64,000 nt of DNA, from contig NZ_CP151979.1 of NCBI RefSeq assembly GCF_038593265.1, positions 2,673,001 through 2,737,000 on the forward strand, given 5' to 3'. Made by a program: the position numbers and the translations under genes. The notes under the pieces were generated by a model. The model saw only the letters and a list, made by a program, of their open reading frames with translations. It made no database searches and was not told the DNA's origin. This DNA comes from Ureibacillus sp. FSL W7-1570. GTDB lineage: Bacteria; Bacillota; Bacilli; Bacillales_A; Planococcaceae. The first letter of the stretch is position 1. Every line of letters starts with the position of its first letter. Positions 1 through 9,497 of the stretch are shown here, one piece after another.

Positions 1-1186
1 CCGGCAGATTAATTAGACTTTCAACGGTTTGATTCGTCGCACCATAAGGAGGTCTGAATACAGTCGGATATTCCCCGGTTATATCATGAATTATTTGGCT
101 TGTGTAATCTACTTGCCAAGCCACCTGGGAGTTATTCTGTTTTGTCAATACAGGATGATTGTATGTATGATTGCCGATTTCATGGCCGCGATTTAATACT
201 TCATGCACAATGTCCCTATTTTTTTCAACTTGTTTTCCAAGCATGAAGAATGTGGCCTTTGCATTGTATCGATCCAAAGTATCCAGAATTTGCATTGTCA
301 CTTGTGGATGAGGGCCATCATCAAAAGTAAGAGCGACTTTCTTTTTAGGAGTGACAATGGTTACTGCGCTCGTTTCATTGCTTTGGAAATCGGATGACAA
401 AATCGGGTTCAAGAAAGAGATCGGAATGCTGATGGCTGCTGAACCGGCACTTTCTTGGGCAAATTCTCCCTGGTTAAAATAAAATACAATCGAATCGTTT
501 GTCACTGCAAAAAGATTGAAATGATTCCAACTTGGTGATGTCAATTCTTCGAGCTTTTCATCAATCACATTTGCACCATAATCATTTTCCAGTTCGGAAC
601 GTAGATAGTTTGCAAGCAAATCCAGATTTCCGATATCATTATTGAACAATGCCTGGGCATCAACGATTTCTCCTGTTGCTTTATGGAAGGTGAAAGTTTT
701 AAAAGTTTCATGATAGGAAACTTGATCATATGACAATTGTTTCTTTAGTACGATTGAATAATATTTGTCATTCACATCATTTATTTCCGTCGTGATAGTC
801 AAATCGCCGATCGTTTTGTTTTCGCTGTTTTCATTTTTTTCATTTAACGTTCGAATGTAAACGCGTTTTGCATCTTCTATGTATTGATTAATTTGTTCAT
901 TCACCAAATCGAAAGGAGTTTTCGGATACTCTAACGAATATGGTATTAAATCATCCGTGGATGATTCTGAGAAGATTTGAATGTCAGGAAACGGCGATTC
1001 TTTTTCTTCGGTTAGAGAGGAAACATCTAACGGATCTTCTGTTGTGGCCGATACGGTCGGCTGTTGAAATTTAAACTGGCCAGTAATGGAAACGGTAATA
1101 ATGATGACTGTGGTTAATGCAATGATGGAACCAATCAATAGAAAGTCAATCCATGCACCACGTTTGGACTTGCGGCAGCGTTTCAT
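1..1186 (-). CDS. PdaC-like membrane-anchored polysaccharide deacetylase (3' end outside window)
   Basis: Predicted cell-surface carbohydrate esterase family 4 enzyme that removes acetyl groups from peptidoglycan amino sugars. About 395 codons are visible. Residues 10-35 form one membrane segment after a basic KRCRKSKRG start, so the rest is extracellular. A middle region (about 90-270) looks like the DUF4163/DUF3298 domains found in B. subtilis PdaC. The NodB domain follows, with the metal/catalytic motif TFDDGPHP and the zinc-binding HEIGNHTYNHP. The protein leaves the window inside this domain, so the later RPPYG motif is seen but the last catalytic His is not. ATG is preceded by AGGAGAG. 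It is read away from the ThrE-type genes. Family call is firm; PdaC rather than another domain arrangement is inference. Confidence 0.85.
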   Translation of the reverse strand, partial: MKRCRKSKRGAWIDFLLIGSIIALTTVIIITVSITGQFKFQQPTVSATTEDPLDVSSLTEEKESPFPDIQIFSESSTDDLIPYSLEYPKTPFDLVNEQINQYIEDAKRVYIRTLNEKNENSENKTIGDLTITTEINDVNDKYYSIVLKKQLSYDQVSYHETFKTFTFHKATGEIVDAQALFNNDIGNLDLLANYLRSELENDYGANVIDEKLEELTSPSWNHFNLFAVTNDSIVFYFNQGEFAQESAGSAAISIPISFLNPILSSDFQSNETSAVTIVTPKKKVALTFDDGPHPQVTMQILDTLDRYNAKATFFMLGKQVEKNRDIVHEVLNRGHEIGNHTYNHPVLTKQNNSQVAWQVDYTSQIIHDITGEYPTVFRPPYGATNQTVESLINLP

Positions 1187-1238
1187 CTTCGGTAGCTCTC
1201 CTCTCAGTAAACATCCTAAAATATGAAATAAGAAAAAC

Positions 1239-1267
1239 TTGAGATTTGCCCTTCTGTTCGATATGAT
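1239..1267 (+). promoter_or_regulatory. sigma-A-type promoter of the ThrE-type exporter genes
   Basis: TTGAGA at 1239-1244, 17-base spacer, TATGAT at 1262-1267. Transcription would start near 1274, which excludes the upstream in-frame TTG/ATG codons and supports the ATG at 1296 as the exporter start. Confidence 0.6.
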
Positions 1268-1295
1268 GGCAAGGAAAGAAAGGGAGAATTTGACA

Positions 1296-2045
1296 ATGAC
1301 ATATGAAAAGAACGATGATTTGGCGCTAGATTGCTTGTTGTTGGCGGGACAAATAATGATGGAAAGCGGTGCTGAGACTTATCGGGTTGAGGATACAATG
1401 CTCAGAATGGCTCGCTCCCAAAACTTGGACGCCCAAAGTTATGTAACGCCAACGGGAATCATTCTTTCTCTCGGTGAACAACAGAAAACCAAAATTATAT
1501 CTATATCAAATCGGATTACCGATTTGCATAAAATTGCGAAAGTGAATAACATTTCTAGAAAGCTTACACTTAAAATAATAACATTAGAAGAAGCCTATGA
1601 CGAGTTAAGAATGGTACAAAAAACGAACTATTTTCTACCAATTTGGTTGCAGATTTTAATGTCCGCAGTGTCTAGTGCCTGCTTCCTAATTTTGTTCAGA
1701 GGTGTTTGGTCCGATATGCCTGCCGCGTTTTTGGCAGGGGGTGCCGGGTACCTTGCTTTATTGGCCATTCAACATGTATCAAAAGTGAAATTTTTCTCTG
1801 AGTTCTTTGCTTCCTTTATCGTAGCGCTTGTTGCCTTTTTTGCTGTCAGATTTGGGTTTGGATATGAGCTCGACAAAATAATCATTAGCGGAGTGATGCC
1901 GCTCGTTCCGGGAATTTTAATTACCAATGCCGTCCGGGATTTGATGGCCGGCCATTTGACGGCGGGAATTGCCAAAGGTACGGAAGCATTTTTGACCGCT
2001 TTTGCCATCGGATCGGGCGTGGCGGTTGTTGTGGTATTTCATTAA
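1296..2045 (+). CDS. ThrE-family threonine/serine exporter, N-terminal-domain subunit (YjjP-like)
   Basis: Larger half of a split ThrE/DUF1212 exporter, which in Corynebacterium exports threonine and serine as one fused protein; here two adjacent genes encode the halves. The 249-residue product has a soluble N-terminal half with the typical GQIMMESGAETYRVEDTM motif and a C-terminal half with about five hydrophobic helices ending in PLVPGILITNAVRDL. ATG at 1296 has AAAGGGAG upstream; the longer open frame starting at 1239 overlaps the promoter and is not used. The partner starts 6 bases downstream. Substrate is inferred from the family only. Confidence 0.8.
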   Translation: MTYEKNDDLALDCLLLAGQIMMESGAETYRVEDTMLRMARSQNLDAQSYVTPTGIILSLGEQQKTKIISISNRITDLHKIAKVNNISRKLTLKIITLEEAYDELRMVQKTNYFLPIWLQILMSAVSSACFLILFRGVWSDMPAAFLAGGAGYLALLAIQHVSKVKFFSEFFASFIVALVAFFAVRFGFGYELDKIIISGVMPLVPGILITNAVRDLMAGHLTAGIAKGTEAFLTAFAIGSGVAVVVVFH

Positions 2046-2051
2046 GGGGTA

Positions 2052-2537
2052 ATGGTTATGGAATATTTGATTCAGCTATTTTTCAGTTTTCTTGCAACTG
2101 CAAGCCTTTGCGTCATTTTCAATGCACCGATTAAAGCCATTCCCTATTGCGGATGGGTCGGGGCCGTTGGATGGCTGATTTATTATATTGCTTTGGAGTC
2201 GCAATTGACGGAAGTTATTGCATCCTTTTTGGGAGCGTTTGTCGTTGCCGTTTGCGCCCAAATGTATGCGAGAAGGTTAAAAACGCCGATGATTGTGTTC
2301 ATTGTTTCAGGAATCATTCCTTTGGTGCCTGGTGGACTTGCTTACAATACAATGCGTTACTTTGTGGAACAAAATTATACGCTAGGGCTTGAGACGGGCA
2401 TTCGGGCGTTTTTAATTTCAGGGGCGATTGCAATGGGAATCGTATTTTCAGAAGTAATCTTTCAGTTATCCATAAAATTTATGAAGAAAAGTCTGACGTC
2501 GATGCAATCGTTTATACGAAATAAGAGGCAGCAATAA
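2052..2537 (+). CDS. ThrE-family exporter, C-terminal-domain subunit (YjjB-like)
   Basis: Second half of the split ThrE-type exporter, 161 residues with about four to five membrane helices and the family motif GIIPLVPGGLAYNTMRYF, which mirrors the PLVPGI motif of the upstream subunit. The start has AAGGGG just upstream and lies 6 bases after the preceding stop, so the two are translationally linked. Tight coupling suggests an obligate complex in the cytoplasmic membrane. A second start (ATGGAATATT, two codons later) is possible. A strong hairpin terminator follows. Confidence 0.8.
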   Translation: MVMEYLIQLFFSFLATASLCVIFNAPIKAIPYCGWVGAVGWLIYYIALESQLTEVIASFLGAFVVAVCAQMYARRLKTPMIVFIVSGIIPLVPGGLAYNTMRYFVEQNYTLGLETGIRAFLISGAIAMGIVFSEVIFQLSIKFMKKSLTSMQSFIRNKRQQ

Positions 2538-2544
2538 CCGGACG

Positions 2545-2585
2545 AAAAAGGCTACTCAAAAGTGGAAAGATGAGTAGCCTTTTTT
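2545..2585. terminator. bidirectional intrinsic terminator
   Basis: A 13-bp stem (2545-2557 with 2572-2585) carries an A-run on the left and a T-run on the right, so it can stop both the exporter transcript and the convergent GGDEF/EAL transcript. Confidence 0.8.
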
Positions 2586-2588
2586 CTG

Positions 2589-4601
2589 TTATGAGGGCAA
2601 AAGTTGCGGAATTTTATCTGCTGTGACAGGTTTGCTGATCAAGTAGCCCTGAATGGCATCACAATCATATTGCTCCAATAATTGTTTTTGTTCTTCCGTT
2701 TCTACACCTTCTGCAAGGACTGTCAGATTCATTGATTTTCCGAAATGGACGATGCCGTTAATTAGGCGCTGCGTTTTATCGGATTTTGTGAGGGACTGAA
2801 TATACGTTTGGTCAATTTTTAAAATTTGGATCGGCAATAATTGCATGTAGCGGAAGGATGCATAGCCTGTTCCAAAGTCGTCCAATACAAAGGTGATGCC
2901 TTCTTCCTCCAATTTGCGCATTTGCTGGATGATGGATGTTTCCGCTTCCGCTTCCAATGCAAATTTTTCGGTAATCTCCAATTGGACAAGATTGGCAGGG
3001 CAACCGGTTTTCATCAATGTATCTAATATGAATTTCGCCATGTTTTTATCCCTGAATTCACGCACGGATAAGTTAATTCCCACTTTTAATTCAATGCCTT
3101 GCTGCTGCCACTGGGCTGCTTGTTTACATGCTTCTTCAATCATAAAGGAACCGATGTTGTTGATCAGTCCGGATTCTTCAGCAACAGGGATCAACTCGTC
3201 AGGGCTCACTACACCGATTTCTTCATCTTCCCATCTGACGAAAGCTTCCACCGCATAAATTTTTCCGGTTTTTAAATCTACTTGCGGTTGATACAATACT
3301 TTTAAATTATGCTGGTCAAGAGCAAGCAGCAAACGCTTTTCGATGATGGATTTTCGGCTCAATTTTTTATGGGCGGATTCGGAAAGGGATAAAATGTTAT
3401 CTCCACCCGCTTTGCGAACATCCGCAATGGTTGCAAGGGAAGCGTTCATTAATTGGGTAAAGTTCGATTGATCTTGCGGGGAACGGGTGATTCCGCCGCT
3501 GATTGTAATCGGCATTGCACGATGGCCTATATAAATCGGATGTTGTTTCAAATAAGTCAAAAATCCCTGAATGAACCATTCGCCAAGAGGAGTGATGACA
3601 ATAAAATCGCTCTCGTTCACACGGGCAAGGACGCTGTCTTGGAAATAAATTTTCAAGCGTTTTGTGAATTCCAAAATGAAGTTGCTTTCAACTTCAACAT
3701 TATGAAGTTCTTTTAGCGTATAAAATTTGTCGATGCTTAAGTAAACAAAATAAAAATTTTGCTGTTCCGCAATCATTTTTTTTACGACGTTTTCTAAGCG
3801 GTGAACATTCATTAGGCCGGTTTCCGCATCAACATAGGCGATTTTTTCCAGTTTTTGTTGCAATTCTTTTTCATTTGTAATATCCTGCTCAATTAATATG
3901 TAGCTGTATTTTTGTTCTTTTTGAGAATACGTAGGGATGGCCGTCAAATGTACCCAATAAGTTTCGCCGGTTTTTTTCGTTTTTTGGACATCGCCTTGCC
4001 AAATTTTTCCCTTTGAGATGGTATTCCAAATGGTGTCGGCCATTTGTTGGCTTTCTTCATCTTCGGGGAACAATTGCCAAAAGTTTTTCTTCAGCACGCG
4101 TTTTGGAGTCCATTTGCTTGTTTTTAAAAACAATGGATTGCAACTGATAATGAATCCTTCGTGATCCAAATTCACTACCATAAAAGATGAAAGAATTCCG
4201 TTCTTTAAATCGTTCAGTTCCTGTTCCGAATCGCCCAAGAAGGCAAATTGCTCTTCCGGGAAACAATAGAACGCGATGGAATGCTCACCGTTTATCAAAC
4301 ATGGAATAATAATGATGTCCGCTTTGCTCAGCGTTTCATTTTTGTGGAGCAATTGTATATTATTGATTCGTATAAATTCTTGAGCATCCAAAATGCGTTG
4401 CCACATATTTTCAGATAAAGTAGATAATAATTGGTCCTTTAGGGTATTAATGTTCTTAAAATCTTCCTTTTTATAGCCTAAATATTGTTCACAGATTGGA
4501 TTCCAAATGGTAATTTGTCCATTTTTATTTAATGCAAAAGACGGGAAAGGAGCATCCAGCAGCAATTTTTCTTCACAGCTTTGCATTATTTTAAGATTCA
4601 T
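2589..4601 (-). CDS. PAS-PAS-GGDEF-EAL cyclic di-GMP signalling protein
   Basis: Cytoplasmic sensor of 670 residues with no membrane segment. Two PAS domains (about 15-120 and 135-250, the second closing with a PAC-like DITNEKELQQ stretch) feed a GGDEF domain (about 255-415) and an EAL domain (about 420-665). The GGDEF active-site loop reads NESDF, so cyclase activity is unlikely. The EAL domain keeps key residues: VEAFVRW at the EAL position, LEITE, LDDFGTGYASF, LKIDQTYI and AEGVETEEQ, so it is probably an active c-di-GMP phosphodiesterase with the dead GGDEF as a possible GTP-sensing part. ATG is preceded by AAGGAGAAGG. It stands alone between convergent and divergent neighbours. Signal sensed by PAS is unknown. 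Confidence 0.9.
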   Translation of the reverse strand: MNLKIMQSCEEKLLLDAPFPSFALNKNGQITIWNPICEQYLGYKKEDFKNINTLKDQLLSTLSENMWQRILDAQEFIRINNIQLLHKNETLSKADIIIIPCLINGEHSIAFYCFPEEQFAFLGDSEQELNDLKNGILSSFMVVNLDHEGFIISCNPLFLKTSKWTPKRVLKKNFWQLFPEDEESQQMADTIWNTISKGKIWQGDVQKTKKTGETYWVHLTAIPTYSQKEQKYSYILIEQDITNEKELQQKLEKIAYVDAETGLMNVHRLENVVKKMIAEQQNFYFVYLSIDKFYTLKELHNVEVESNFILEFTKRLKIYFQDSVLARVNESDFIVITPLGEWFIQGFLTYLKQHPIYIGHRAMPITISGGITRSPQDQSNFTQLMNASLATIADVRKAGGDNILSLSESAHKKLSRKSIIEKRLLLALDQHNLKVLYQPQVDLKTGKIYAVEAFVRWEDEEIGVVSPDELIPVAEESGLINNIGSFMIEEACKQAAQWQQQGIELKVGINLSVREFRDKNMAKFILDTLMKTGCPANLVQLEITEKFALEAEAETSIIQQMRKLEEEGITFVLDDFGTGYASFRYMQLLPIQILKIDQTYIQSLTKSDKTQRLINGIVHFGKSMNLTVLAEGVETEEQKQLLEQYDCDAIQGYLISKPVTADKIPQLLPS

Positions 4602-4779
4602 TATTCCTTCTCCTTGCGTATCGTTATTTTATACCATGTTCATTATAAATAATTTGAAGGAAATCGTCACTATAGTAAGTCAATCATTTTTTTAAAAAAT
4701 TCAATAATATTACTTTAGAACTAAATTAATAGAAGTATTTTACAGCCTCATCCTTGAATTTGAAGAAAAGGAAGTTACT

Positions 4780-5706
4780 ATGATGAAACATATAAAGGGA
4801 ATCATGTTGATTGTCACCGGTGCAATGATGTGGGGGACAACAGGGCCGTTGACGGAGTGGATATTGAAAAGTTCGGGAATGACGGTGAATTTCCTGCTGA
4901 CAGTAAGGCTGCTTGTAGCGGGGATTGGCATTTTAGGGTTCTTACAGATGACAAAAAAGCCGGTTTTTGAAGTATGGAAGACGAAATATTGGGGACGCCA
5001 ATTAGTCGTTTATAGCATTGCCGGAATGCTCGGGCTGCAATATTCCTTCACAACGACCATTCAAGAAAGTAATGCGGTTTTTGCAACGCTGCTCCAGTTT
5101 TTGGGACCGCTTTTCATTGTGGCGTATACATCAATCAAAGTCCGGATGTGGCCGCCAAGATACCAGGTATTAGGGATTATCGGCACGCTTTTGGGATTGT
5201 TTCTGCTATTGACCAATGCAAAGTTTGATCAGTTATTGGTAAGCAAGGAAGCGATTTTTTGGGGGCTGATATTAGGGATCACTTTTGCCATCTATACGCT
5301 GTATCCCGTTCGTCTGATGGGCGAGTGGGGGGTTTTGCTTGTCGTTGGATGGGGAATGTTGATTGGCGGAATCGTGTTGGGAACCGGAACATTGATTTGG
5401 CGGAGTGAAGAATGGATATTGCTTTCCAATTTAAAAATTTTCCTTATTATGGCTTGTATCATTTTCTTCAGCACCATTGCATTCGTGTTGTTTTTGAGCA
5501 GCATGAAATATATCAGTCCGGTGTTGACAAGCATTTTATCCACCATGGAACCATTGACGACAATGGTGATTTCCGTTGCCGTATTTTCAACTTCTTTCGG
5601 GTTTTGGCAAGTGATTGGGATTTTCCTTATGCTGATATGCGTCACTTGGATTTCCGTCGCCAGTGAGAAGGATGAAAAATACAGCGATGGTGAACATATA
5701 AATTAA
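4780..5706 (+). CDS. DMT-superfamily (EamA) permease
   Basis: Integral membrane protein of 308 residues with ten predicted helices arranged as two EamA repeats, for example MMWGTTGPLTEWIL near the N-terminus and SPVLTSILSTMEPLTTMVIS in the second repeat. The family exports or imports small metabolites such as amino acids or nucleotides; the substrate cannot be told from sequence. AAGGAAG precedes two adjacent ATG codons (4780 and 4783); either may start. An ABC exporter pair follows 30-50 bases later on the same strand and may be cotranscribed. Confidence 0.8.
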   Translation: MMKHIKGIMLIVTGAMMWGTTGPLTEWILKSSGMTVNFLLTVRLLVAGIGILGFLQMTKKPVFEVWKTKYWGRQLVVYSIAGMLGLQYSFTTTIQESNAVFATLLQFLGPLFIVAYTSIKVRMWPPRYQVLGIIGTLLGLFLLLTNAKFDQLLVSKEAIFWGLILGITFAIYTLYPVRLMGEWGVLLVVGWGMLIGGIVLGTGTLIWRSEEWILLSNLKIFLIMACIIFFSTIAFVLFLSSMKYISPVLTSILSTMEPLTTMVISVAVFSTSFGFWQVIGIFLMLICVTWISVASEKDEKYSDGEHIN

Positions 5707-5740
5707 AGAAGTTTTTTAGTTGTTCAGGGAGCAGAGTCTC

Positions 5741-7489
5741 TTGGAATGGGGTGTGTTTGTGAAAGTCGTTTTAGGTTATTTGAAGCCATATAAATGGTAC
5801 GCCATTTTTGCACTTGTTCTTATGTTGGCGGAGCTGGCGGCGGAACTGGTGCAACCGTTGATCATTGCAAAAATCATCGACGACGGGATTGTATTGAAAG
5901 ATTTCCATGTCATTTCCCTATGGGGATGCATATTGTTGGGAATTGCGTTCATCGCCTTTACCTGCGGGATTATCAATACATATTATTCATCTCATGCGGC
6001 CCAAAGTTTTGCTTTTGATTTGAGAAATGCATTGTTCAGCAAAATCCAATCTTTTTCCATGGCAACCTATTTGAAATATCCGACATCCAGTTTAATTACA
6101 AGGCTCACGAACGATGTGCAGCAAGTCCAAAGCATTTTATTTATGAGTTTGCGTATAATGCTTCGCGCACCTTTATCCGTCGTATTAAGCCTGATGATGG
6201 CCTTTTTCGTCAATGCCAAGATGGCGATGATGTTAATGATTGGCACACCGATTCTTGCCCTCTTTTTATATGTGATTGTGAAAAAGGGGAGTCAGCTCTT
6301 CAGCGAAGTGCAACGGCGCATGGACAAGCTGAACCGGGCATTGCAGGAAAGCTTGCAGGCCATTTATCTGGTGAAAGCTTTCATGAGAAATGCATATGAA
6401 ATGGAGAAGTTCCATCGGGTCGCAGAAGATTTGAAAGTGGATACGATGAAAGCCCTTCGAACGATGGAATTGATGATGCCGGTTATGACCTTTGTGCTGA
6501 ATGTCAGTTTATTGTCCGCCATCTGGTATGGAGCACGGGAAATAAGCATGAATCAGGCGCAAGTCGGGGAATTGGTGGCAGTGGTCAACTACGCTTTGCG
6601 GATTACGGGATACTTTGGCATGTTCGCCTTTATTTTGAACGGTTTTTCCCGCGCAAAAGCTTCCAGTGAACGGATGGCGGAAATATTGATCATGGAAGAG
6701 GGGCTTGAAAGAGACTGTGAACGTAATGGGAAGAGCGTTTCACAAGATGAAAATGACATGGTTCGATTTAATGGGGTGTCCTTCACCTACCCGAATACGG
6801 ACAAGCCCGTTCTTCAAAATATCACTTTTGAAGTGAAGAAAGGTGAAAAGTTGGCGATTATGGGGGCGACCGGTTCAGGGAAATCCACGCTGCTCAGTTT
6901 AATTCCACGTTTTTATGACCCGACGGAAGGGGCGATCGAGGTCAGAGGGAAGAATATCAAAGACTGGCCGTTAAAGGAATTGCGCAGCATAATCGGCTAT
7001 GTTCCGCAAAAATCACTGCTCTTCACCGGTTCCATTGAAGACAATGTGAAATGGGGGAGACGGGAAGCGGCATTTGATGAAGTGGTGGCTGCCACAAAGA
7101 TGGCGCAAATTCATGATACCATTTCCGCTTTTCCGGAAGGATACGGCACCATGGTTGGACAGAAGGGCGTCAATTTATCCGGTGGTCAAAAACAACGGTT
7201 ATCCATTGCAAGGGCGTTGATCCGGAAACCGCAAATCTTAATTTTGGACGATAGCACAAGTGCGTTGGATGTGAAAACGGAAGCGGCGCTATGGGAGGCG
7301 CTTAAAGGTACGGAGGCCACAATGCTCGTTGTGACACAGAAAATCCATACAGCCAAAGGGGCGGATCGCATTGTATTGTTGGATGAAGGGGAAATGGCTG
7401 CCATTGGAACCCATGAGGAATTAATGAAAACGAGCAGGCTGTATCAGCAAATCGTAGGCTCCCAGGAGGAACAGGTGGGTGATGAATGA
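5741..7489 (+). CDS. heterodimeric ABC exporter subunit with degenerate ATP site (YheI/BmrC-type)
   Basis: Half-transporter with a six-helix type-IV exporter domain (about 1-310) and a nucleotide-binding domain (about 330-575). Walker A is GATGSGKST and the signature LSGGQKQR is canonical, but the catalytic Glu after Walker B is Asp (LILDDSTSALD) and the switch His is Gln (VTQKIHT). This is the pattern of the non-catalytic partner in heterodimeric exporters such as BmrCD and TM287/288. The start is uncertain: TTG at 5741 has AGGGAG at good spacing; GTG at 5759 and TTG at 5720 are alternatives. The stop overlaps the start of the partner. Likely multidrug or lipid export; substrate unknown. Confidence 0.85.
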   Translation: MEWGVFVKVVLGYLKPYKWYAIFALVLMLAELAAELVQPLIIAKIIDDGIVLKDFHVISLWGCILLGIAFIAFTCGIINTYYSSHAAQSFAFDLRNALFSKIQSFSMATYLKYPTSSLITRLTNDVQQVQSILFMSLRIMLRAPLSVVLSLMMAFFVNAKMAMMLMIGTPILALFLYVIVKKGSQLFSEVQRRMDKLNRALQESLQAIYLVKAFMRNAYEMEKFHRVAEDLKVDTMKALRTMELMMPVMTFVLNVSLLSAIWYGAREISMNQAQVGELVAVVNYALRITGYFGMFAFILNGFSRAKASSERMAEILIMEEGLERDCERNGKSVSQDENDMVRFNGVSFTYPNTDKPVLQNITFEVKKGEKLAIMGATGSGKSTLLSLIPRFYDPTEGAIEVRGKNIKDWPLKELRSIIGYVPQKSLLFTGSIEDNVKWGRREAAFDEVVAATKMAQIHDTISAFPEGYGTMVGQKGVNLSGGQKQRLSIARALIRKPQILILDDSTSALDVKTEAALWEALKGTEATMLVVTQKIHTAKGADRIVLLDEGEMAAIGTHEELMKTSRLYQQIVGSQEEQVGDE

Positions 7490-9309
7490 TGGACATTTTA
7501 AAGAAACCATTTGGCTATGAACCGGCTTTGACAAAGGCAGATTTGAAAAATGCGGGTAAAAAGAAAGGCCCCCGGGCAAGCGATTGGAAGAAAACGCTCC
7601 TCCGCATATGGCAACTCGTCGATGAACAGAGGGGATTATTGATTGTCGTTTTCATCATGGTCATCATCAGTTCACTTGCGGGTTTGCTGGGTCCTTATTT
7701 GATTGGCCGTATGATTGATAAATATATCATCCCCAAAGAATTTCAAGGGATGCTTCCGCTCATCCTCCAACTCATTGGCATCTATGTTGTCTATGCAGTG
7801 ACGCTGTTTATGCAAAACTATTGGATGGTCGGCATTGCGCAAACGGTCGTTTACAAAATGAGAGCGGGCGCCTTCAATCATTTGCTGAAGCTTCCGGTAT
7901 CTTATTTTGATAAAAGACAGCACGGCCAGATTATGAGCCGTCTGACAAACGATATTGAAACGGTGAGCACGACGCTGAACTCTTCGTTTATTCAAGTTTT
8001 TTCAAGTATTTTAACCCTTGCCGGCACCATTGTGGTCATGCTTTCTTTAAGCCCTCTATTGACGTTGATTACGATGATTGTCATTCCGCTCATGTATTTT
8101 GCTATGAGATGGATTACAAAAAGAACGGGAAAGTTGTTTAAAGAGCAACAAGCGGCCCTTGGCGATTTGAACGGGATGATTGAAGAAACGATTTCCGGCC
8201 AAAGCATTGTTAAGGCTTTTTCCCAGGAAGAGTTTGTGAAAAAGGAATTTTATGAAAAAAGTAAACGTTTGAAGAATGTCGGATTTTGGGCGCTAGTTTA
8301 TTCCGGCTATATTCCAAAAGTCTTTAACTTTCTAAACAATATGAGCTTTGCCATTATTGCCGGCATCGGCGGAATTTTTGCCTATAATGGATGGGTGACG
8401 ATTGGGACGATTGTGATTTTTACAGAATATGCCCGGCAGTTTACCCGCCCGTTAAATGAATTGGCAAACCAAATCAATACGGTATTGTCTGCCATAGCAG
8501 GGGCGGAACGGGTATTTTCCATTATGGATGAGAAAGTGGAAGATGACGGAGGGAATCTTCCCGAAAATTATCGAATTCGCGGAGAGGTAGAATTTCGACA
8601 AGTCTCTTTTCAATATGACAAATCCGACACTCTGCAAAATTTGAATTTTCATGTCACTCCAGGTCAAACGGTGGCGTTCGTTGGTCCAACCGGTGCCGGC
8701 AAAACGACAACGATGATGTTAATTGCCCGTCTTTATGATGCAACAAGCGGCGAAATATTGATTGATGGACATAATATTCGGGAATTTAAGCGTTCCACCC
8801 TTAGACGTCAAATGGCATTTGTGCTGCAAGATTCGTTTTTATTTGAAGCCACAGTCCGTGAAAACATCCGCTATGGAAGGCTTGATGCAACCGATGAAGA
8901 AGTGGTGGATGCAGCAAAAAAAGCCAATGCTCATGATTTCATTATGAAGTTGTCAAAAGGCTATGACACAGTGTTAAAAGCGGATGGTAGTGAAATTTCG
9001 CAAGGTCAAAAACAATTGTTATCGATTGCAAGAGCATTTTTAGCAAATCCTGCAATTTTGTTATTGGATGAAGCGACAAGTAGCATCGATACTGTAACGG
9101 AAAAGAAAATTCAAGAGGCATTAGAGGAGTTAATGAAAGGACGAACTAGCTTTGTCATCGCCCATCGATTAAATACCGTTCGTCATGCAGATATCGTGTT
9201 TGTGATGAAAGACGGAAGAATTGCAGAATCGGGGTCTCAGCAAGAATTAATCGAAAAAGATGGAATTTATGCAAATATGTTAAAACAATCAAAAGGAGGG
9301 GGAGTTTAG
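7486..9309 (+). CDS. heterodimeric ABC exporter subunit with intact catalytic residues (YheH/BmrD-type)
   Basis: Partner of the preceding subunit, 607 residues with a longer N-terminal extension, six membrane helices and an NBD (about 365-600). Walker A GPTGAGKTT, Walker B LLLDEATSSID with catalytic Glu, and switch His IAHRLNT are intact, but the signature motif is ISQGQKQ. In a head-to-tail dimer this gives one consensus ATP site (this Walker A/B with the LSGGQ of the first subunit) and one degenerate site. The gene overlaps its neighbour by 4 bases with two candidate starts (7486, 7489). No clear terminator follows; 9310-9497 holds no gene that I can recognise. Confidence 0.88.
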   Translation: MMDILKKPFGYEPALTKADLKNAGKKKGPRASDWKKTLLRIWQLVDEQRGLLIVVFIMVIISSLAGLLGPYLIGRMIDKYIIPKEFQGMLPLILQLIGIYVVYAVTLFMQNYWMVGIAQTVVYKMRAGAFNHLLKLPVSYFDKRQHGQIMSRLTNDIETVSTTLNSSFIQVFSSILTLAGTIVVMLSLSPLLTLITMIVIPLMYFAMRWITKRTGKLFKEQQAALGDLNGMIEETISGQSIVKAFSQEEFVKKEFYEKSKRLKNVGFWALVYSGYIPKVFNFLNNMSFAIIAGIGGIFAYNGWVTIGTIVIFTEYARQFTRPLNELANQINTVLSAIAGAERVFSIMDEKVEDDGGNLPENYRIRGEVEFRQVSFQYDKSDTLQNLNFHVTPGQTVAFVGPTGAGKTTTMMLIARLYDATSGEILIDGHNIREFKRSTLRRQMAFVLQDSFLFEATVRENIRYGRLDATDEEVVDAAKKANAHDFIMKLSKGYDTVLKADGSEISQGQKQLLSIARAFLANPAILLLDEATSSIDTVTEKKIQEALEELMKGRTSFVIAHRLNTVRHADIVFVMKDGRIAESGSQQELIEKDGIYANMLKQSKGGGV

Positions 9310-9497
9310 AAAGGTGTAACTTTCTAAACACTCGCCCCGTAACTCAATCAATTTTTTACAAAAAAGCTTTTTGCAGCTCGTTCACTTTATTAGTTATGTC
9401 CCAGCCTCGTAACCTGATTTCAAACATTTCCATAATTTTATTTTCAGGATCTTTTAGATGTTACGTCAAATTTTAAAAATCCTTTTAACAATCGTCT

